The notes below the pieces were generated by a model. That model was not told the origin of the DNA, ran no database searches, and saw nothing but the letters and a program-made list of their open reading frames with translations. Position numbers and translations under genes: made by a program. Source: Aquitalea sp. (GTDB lineage Bacteria > Pseudomonadota > Gammaproteobacteria > Burkholderiales > Chromobacteriaceae). Taken from it: a DNA stretch of 9,408 nt. Shown here piece after piece: positions 6,305-9,408 of this stretch. The number at the start of each line of letters is the position of its first letter. Position 1 is the first letter of the stretch. The stretch covers positions 1 to 9,408 of the forward strand of contig JAFANL010000022.1 of the NCBI GenBank assembly GCA_019232735.1. Reading direction: 5' to 3'.

Positions 6305-6744
6305 TATTTCTGCAGACGGCGGATCCGCTCCGCCGGTGTGATGATGTCGGTCAGACGGATACCGAACTTGTCATTGACCACCACCACCTCGCCCTGGGCG
6401 ATCAGGCAGCCGTTGACCAGTACGTCCATCGGTTCGCCCGCCAAGCCATCCAGCTCCACCACCGAGCCTTGCGCCAGTTGCAGCAGATTGCGGATGGCGA
6501 TCTTGGTACGGCCCAGCTCTACCGTCAGCTGGACCGGAATATCCAGAATCATGTCCAGGTTGCTGGGCACGTTCAGGCTGGCATCGCTGCTGCTCAGCTC
6601 CTGAAACAGATTGGTCGCAGGCTGGATGGACTCCTGGGCGGCGTCCACCGTTTCCTGCTCTGCCATGGCGGCAGCCCAATCATCCATCGAGACCTCTTCT
6701 TCAGCCCCGCCTGCGGTCTGGCCGTCTTCTAGTTGCTCAGTCAT
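6304..6744 (-). CDS. fliN: FliN, flagellar C-ring switch protein
   Basis: 146 residues, typical for FliN. An acidic, Ala/Gln-rich N-terminal tail (1-60) precedes one SpoA (surface presentation) domain at about 63-140. Signature stretches are LDIPVQLTVELGRTKIAI (67-84), LLQLAQGSVVELDGLAGEP (87-105), VNGCLIAQGEVVVVNDKFGI (110-129) and RLTDII. FliN forms the lower C-ring with FliM, takes part in switching rotation direction and receives FliH-bound export cargo. The start overlaps the fliM stop by 4 bases (ATGA), but it also has its own AGGAG site (6759-6755) about 10 bases upstream, which fits the need for more FliN than FliM. A 1-base overlap leads into fliO. Confidence 0.97.
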   Translation of the reverse strand: MTEQLEDGQTAGGAEEEVSMDDWAAAMAEQETVDAAQESIQPATNLFQELSSSDASLNVPSNLDMILDIPVQLTVELGRTKIAIRNLLQLAQGSVVELDGLAGEPMDVLVNGCLIAQGEVVVVNDKFGIRLTDIITPAERIRRLQK

Positions 6745-7745
6745 TGCTTGTTGTCTCCTGCGGGCTCGGCAAATTCACTGGCCCCGGCCAATACTTTGTC
6801 TACCTTGAGGGCATAGCGCCCCTGCACGGTGCCATAGTGACACTCCAGCACCGGAATGCCGGACACATCCACCACCACGGCCTCCGGCACCTCCAGCATC
6901 ACTACATCACCATTTTTCAGATTCAGGATCTGCCCCAGTGTCACCTTGGTTTCCGCCAGCGTGGCCACCAGCTCCACTTCCGCCGATTGCACCTGATGCG
7001 TCATCAGGCTGACCCAGCGGTTATCCACTTCGGTACGGTCCGCCTGCATGGTGCTGGACAGTACATCGCGGATGGGCTCCACCATGGAGTATGGCAGGCA
7101 GATATGAAAATCACCGCCGCCCGCACCCAGTTCGATATGGAAGGTCATGGCCACCACCACCTCGGTCGGGGTGGCGATATTGGCAAACTGGGTATTCATT
7201 TCCGAGCGCAGATAGACGAACTCGATGGGATGTACCGGCTCCCAGGCTTTCTGGCACTCGGTAAATACCACCTCCAGCAAGCGGCGGATGATGCGCTGTT
7301 CGGTGGGGGTAAAATCCCGCCCCTCAACCCGCACGTGATAACGCCCGTCGCTGCCAAACAGATTATCCACGATCAGGAAGACCAGGTCCGGGTCGAAAAT
7401 CAGCAGACCGGTGCCACGCAAGGGTTTGACATGGACCAGATTGAGGTTGGTGGGCACCACCAGATTGCGGATGAATTCGCTGTATTTCTGTACCCGTACC
7501 GGCCCAACGGAAATTTCCGCATTGCGCCGGATGAAATTGAACAGACCTATACGCAGGTTGCGGGCGAAGCGTTCATTGATGATTTCCAGTGTCGGCATGC
7601 GGCCGCGCACGATGCGCTCTTGCCGCCCGATATCATAGCCGCGGACACCTTGCGAGTCCTGCGCACCGTCATCATCTTCGTCCTCTCCGGTGACGCCCCT
7701 GAGCAGGGCGTCCACCTCTTCCTGGGACAGGATATCGTCGCCCAT
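6741..7745 (-). CDS. fliM: FliM, flagellar motor switch protein
   Basis: 334 residues, full length. The N-terminal DDILSQEEVDALLRG (3-17) is the conserved peptide that binds phosphorylated CheY. An acidic linker (about 21-30) follows. The middle CheC/CheX-like domain (about 45-240) includes PTLEIINERFARNLRIGL (51-68), GTGLLIFDPDLVFLIVDNLF (111-130) and DFTPTEQRIIRRLLEVV (144-160). The C-terminal SpoA domain (about 250-320) interacts with FliN. The gene lies 5 bases after fliL and overlaps fliN by 4 bases. No strong Shine-Dalgarno is visible before the ATG. An intact CheY-binding peptide implies a chemotaxis system elsewhere in the genome; that is inference. Confidence 0.98.
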   Translation of the reverse strand: MGDDILSQEEVDALLRGVTGEDEDDDGAQDSQGVRGYDIGRQERIVRGRMPTLEIINERFARNLRIGLFNFIRRNAEISVGPVRVQKYSEFIRNLVVPTNLNLVHVKPLRGTGLLIFDPDLVFLIVDNLFGSDGRYHVRVEGRDFTPTEQRIIRRLLEVVFTECQKAWEPVHPIEFVYLRSEMNTQFANIATPTEVVVAMTFHIELGAGGGDFHICLPYSMVEPIRDVLSSTMQADRTEVDNRWVSLMTHQVQSAEVELVATLAETKVTLGQILNLKNGDVVMLEVPEAVVVDVSGIPVLECHYGTVQGRYALKVDKVLAGASEFAEPAGDNKQ

Positions 7746-7750
7746 GGCTA

Positions 7751-8278
7751 TTACTGTTTCTGGATAATGAAGGAAGTAAAGAGCACGCTTTGCACCAGCT
7801 CGTCGTCGCCGGCATCCATGGACTCATTGATGATCTGTTTCACCTGGGCCTTGAGCTTGACCTTGCCATCCGGCGTGGCCAGTTCGGCTGCCGACTTGGA
7901 AGACAGCAACAGGATCAGGGCGCTGCGGATCTTGGGCATGTAATCGGTAAACTTCTTCTTGGCTTCTTCATCGCCAAGTTCAGCCTGCATGTCGACCTGC
8001 AACAGGCTGCCATCCCCGCCAGACAGGTTGACCACAAAGGTTTCCAGCTTCTCGAAAATGGGCGGGCCGTCTTTTTTCTTCTTGGGCTTTTCCTTGGTCT
8101 GCTCGGTCTGGGCGGCACCTTGCGGCTTGTTCATATTGCTGAACATCACATAGGCAAGACCGCCCATGCCAGCCAACACCAATACCAACAGCACCACCAC
8201 GATCAGCATCAGCTTGTTGCCACCCCCCGCTTTTTTCTCGCCCTTCTCTGCCTTGTCCGCTTTTTTGTCTTCTGCCAT
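7751..8278 (-). CDS. fliL: FliL, flagellar basal-body / stator-associated protein
   Basis: 175 residues. A very Lys-rich cytoplasmic tail (1-22) leads into a single membrane helix (LMLIVVVLLVLVLAGMGGLAY, cited as its parts LMLIVVVLLV and LVLAGMGGLAY, about 23-43). A linker with a KPKKKK patch (64-69) follows, then the periplasmic FliL domain from about 73 with FEKLETFVVNL, LLQVDMQAEL and a C-terminal VQSVLFTSFIIQ. FliL rings surround the MotAB stators and support torque or stator stability. The ATG has no clear ribosome binding site (GGACTGATAAACCC). Its leader carries a perfect inverted repeat, so expression may be controlled at this point. fliM follows after 5 bases. Confidence 0.95.
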   Translation of the reverse strand: MAEDKKADKAEKGEKKAGGGNKLMLIVVVLLVLVLAGMGGLAYVMFSNMNKPQGAAQTEQTKEKPKKKKDGPPIFEKLETFVVNLSGGDGSLLQVDMQAELGDEEAKKKFTDYMPKIRSALILLLSSKSAAELATPDGKVKLKAQVKQIINESMDAGDDELVQSVLFTSFIIQKQ

Positions 8279-8304
8279 GGGTTTATCAGTCCGTCGGTTA
8301 GGTT

Positions 8305-8332
8305 ATAAGGAAATCTTAATCCATTTCCTTAT
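8305..8332 (-). repeat. Perfect 10-bp inverted repeat in the fliK-fliL spacer
   Basis: The arms ATAAGGAAAT and ATTTCCTTAT are exact reverse complements around the 8-base centre GGATTAAG (minus strand). The element lies 27 bases before the fliL ATG, in the only intergenic gap over 11 bases within the fliK-fliR run. The stem is AT-rich and is followed by AACC on the minus strand, so it is not an obvious terminator for fliK. It fits either an operator for a dimeric regulator or an mRNA hairpin in the fliL leader; the sequence alone does not decide. Confidence 0.7.
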
Positions 8333-8384
8333 CTTGTTTTCCAGATTTCCGCACGAACTGAATAGAGCCCCCTTTTGAGCAAAA

Positions 8385-9350
8385 TCAGGCAAAGATACTG
8401 AGTATCCCTCGCGCGGACTTGATGGCCGTGAGTGTATCGTCTTCGTCATTGCCAGCGGCATTCTGGCGGCGGCCATTCTGGTTCTGGTTGAATTGCTGTT
8501 GCCGATTCCCGGATTGTCCGCTGGAAACCTGTGCATCGGCAAGAGCTATACCACTGGAAGCCATCATAGAAACCAGTTTCGGCATATTGTTTTCGATAAT
8601 TTCACGCGTTGCCGGCACTGCGGAGGTAAAAATCACCTGCGCCTGATCATTGCCGTTCATTTTCAGCGTGACCTCCACCGGCCCCAGTTGCGGCGGATTG
8701 ACCTGGATGGTGGCCTTGTCCATCTTCATGCTGACCATGGACAGTACCTGATCACCCAAGGCCTTGGACCAATTTGGATCGGTCATCGGCTGGGAAATGG
8801 TCAGCGTCTTGCTTTGGGTAGCCTGCACGGACTGGGCTGCCTGAGCAGCCTGATTGCTGGCCTGGCTGGCATTGGCCAGTTGCTCGGCATCGGGCGGCAA
8901 GAATTGCAGCGCAGTGTCATCCTTGCCCGGCAATTCTTGCGCGGGCTGCCCCTTCAGATTCTTCAAGGCCAGGGTATTTTGCAGCAGCGCATCCGTAGTC
9001 ACATTCTTGATGTCTGCCGTCATGGCATCCGGGGTGGCACTGACAACCGGCTTTTGCTGCTGCGGCATCTGCGGCATGGCCGCCTGCAGCAAGGGCATGG
9101 CGGCGAACAGCATATTGGGCGAAACATCGCTGGCCGTCGTATTGTCTGACGCGGCGGAATCCTTGTCCTGCTTGCTTTTGCCATCGCCGGAGCCAATATC
9201 GGGCTGGCCGGTCAATGCATTGTTCAGGCCGCCCATCTGCGCCCCCAGCAAGCTGGCGAACAGGCCGCCGGAATCTTGCCCACTCGCGTCTGCCTGCCCC
9301 TGCGGCATGCTTGCTTTGGCACTGGCCGCCGGAATAACGGTAATCGTCAT
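8385..9350 (-). CDS. fliK: FliK, flagellar hook-length control protein
   Basis: 321 residues with the start chosen here, on the short side for FliK. The N-terminal two thirds are low-complexity and rich in Ala, Gln, Ser, Met and Pro, as expected for the exported molecular ruler. The C-terminal Flg_hook domain (about 195-275) holds the conserved IQVNPPQLGPVEVTLKMNG (215-233) and AQVIFTS, the part that contacts FlhB and switches export specificity once the hook is finished. A Gln/Asn-rich tail (about 268-290) precedes a final TAIKSARGILSIFA. The frame is open further upstream from a TTG at 9389, but that codon lies inside the sigma-54 promoter. ATG 9350 has AGGGG (9363-9359) eight bases upstream. 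The gene is first in the visible fliKLMNOPQR run. Confidence 0.93.
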   Translation of the reverse strand: MTITVIPAASAKASMPQGQADASGQDSGGLFASLLGAQMGGLNNALTGQPDIGSGDGKSKQDKDSAASDNTTASDVSPNMLFAAMPLLQAAMPQMPQQQKPVVSATPDAMTADIKNVTTDALLQNTLALKNLKGQPAQELPGKDDTALQFLPPDAEQLANASQASNQAAQAAQSVQATQSKTLTISQPMTDPNWSKALGDQVLSMVSMKMDKATIQVNPPQLGPVEVTLKMNGNDQAQVIFTSAVPATREIIENNMPKLVSMMASSGIALADAQVSSGQSGNRQQQFNQNQNGRRQNAAGNDEDDTLTAIKSARGILSIFA

Positions 9351-9384
9351 GGCCGAAACCCCTAGGTAAAGATGCAGGCTTAAC

Positions 9385-9400
9385 AGCAATTTGCATGCCA
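9385..9400 (-). promoter_or_regulatory. Sigma-54 (RpoN) -24/-12 promoter of fliK and downstream fli genes
   Basis: The minus strand reads TGGCATG, CAAA, TTGCT, against the sigma-54 consensus TGGCAYG-N4-TTGCW, a full match with the required 10 bases between the GG and GC dinucleotides. Transcription would start near 9374, giving a leader of about 24 bases that contains the AGGGG ribosome binding site of fliK. Sigma-54 with a FleQ/FlrA-type activator drives middle flagellar genes in several polar flagellates. Activator sites would lie beyond the right edge of the window. Confidence 0.8.
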
Positions 9401-9408
9401 GCCTGCTG

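Noticed and set aside
6744..7943. A 399-codon plus-strand frame opposite fliM.
   Set aside because: Low-quality His/Gln-rich composition with no motif; fliM on the other strand is unambiguous.
8279..8300. A sigma-28-like -10 element (ACTGATAA, 6/8 match) before fliL.
   Set aside because: No TAAAGTTT-like -35 at 11 bases; the nearest match (TAAGATTT) is 20 bases away, and transcription would begin almost at the ATG.
8302..8307. TATAAC as a sigma-70 -10 element for fliL.
   Set aside because: 5/6 match but nothing resembling TTGACA at 16-18 bases upstream; it overlaps the inverted repeat.
8373..8384. Short palindrome TTTTGCTCAAAA right after the fliK stop as a terminator.
   Set aside because: Only a 4-bp A/T stem and it is followed by G5 instead of a T-tract.
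9351..9389. A TTG start for fliK 13 codons upstream.
   Set aside because: The TTG is part of the sigma-54 -12 element and lies upstream of the predicted transcription start; ATG 9350 has a good ribosome binding site.

Overview
The window is GC-rich, and every gene in it reads leftward, on the minus strand. It looks like the chromosome of a motile, ubiquinone-making Gram-negative proteobacterium. My best guess is a betaproteobacterium near Chromobacterium/Aquitalea/Vogesella (Neisseriales). This rests on the look of the proteins, the pepP-ubiH order and a sigma-54 style flagellar promoter; it is an inference and not a database result.

Right part (about 3537-9400): a late flagellar operon in the order fliK-fliL-fliM-fliN-fliO-fliP-[acetyltransferase]-fliQ-fliR. 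It opens with a near-consensus sigma-54 (-24/-12) promoter at 9385-9400 that places the fliK start at 9350. The products are the hook-length ruler (FliK), the stator-associated FliL, the C-ring switch proteins FliM and FliN, and the export-gate proteins FliO, FliP, FliQ and FliR. From fliL onward the genes are packed with 1- or 4-base overlaps or gaps of 5 to 11 bases. Only fliK-fliL has a longer spacer (106 bases), and it holds a perfect 10-bp inverted repeat. The oddity is a GNAT-family N-acetyltransferase gene sitting exactly between fliP and fliQ. It is translationally coupled to fliQ and carries the strong fliQ ribosome binding site in its own 3' end.

Middle (about 2685-3536): yebC, a conserved translation/regulatory factor, sits after fliR behind a 74-base spacer with a small GC hairpin and a weak promoter candidate. 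A clear intrinsic terminator at 2685-2711 closes this transcription unit.

Left part (1-2656): a separate unit, pepP-ubiH-(ubiI/visC-like), as in Escherichia coli: Xaa-Pro aminopeptidase, then two FAD-dependent hydroxylases of ubiquinone synthesis. The second hydroxylase is cut by the window edge after 20 residues. No tRNA, rRNA, CRISPR array, insertion sequence or phage gene was seen. No gene-free stretch reaches 300 bases; the longest is about 160 bases (2577-2736).
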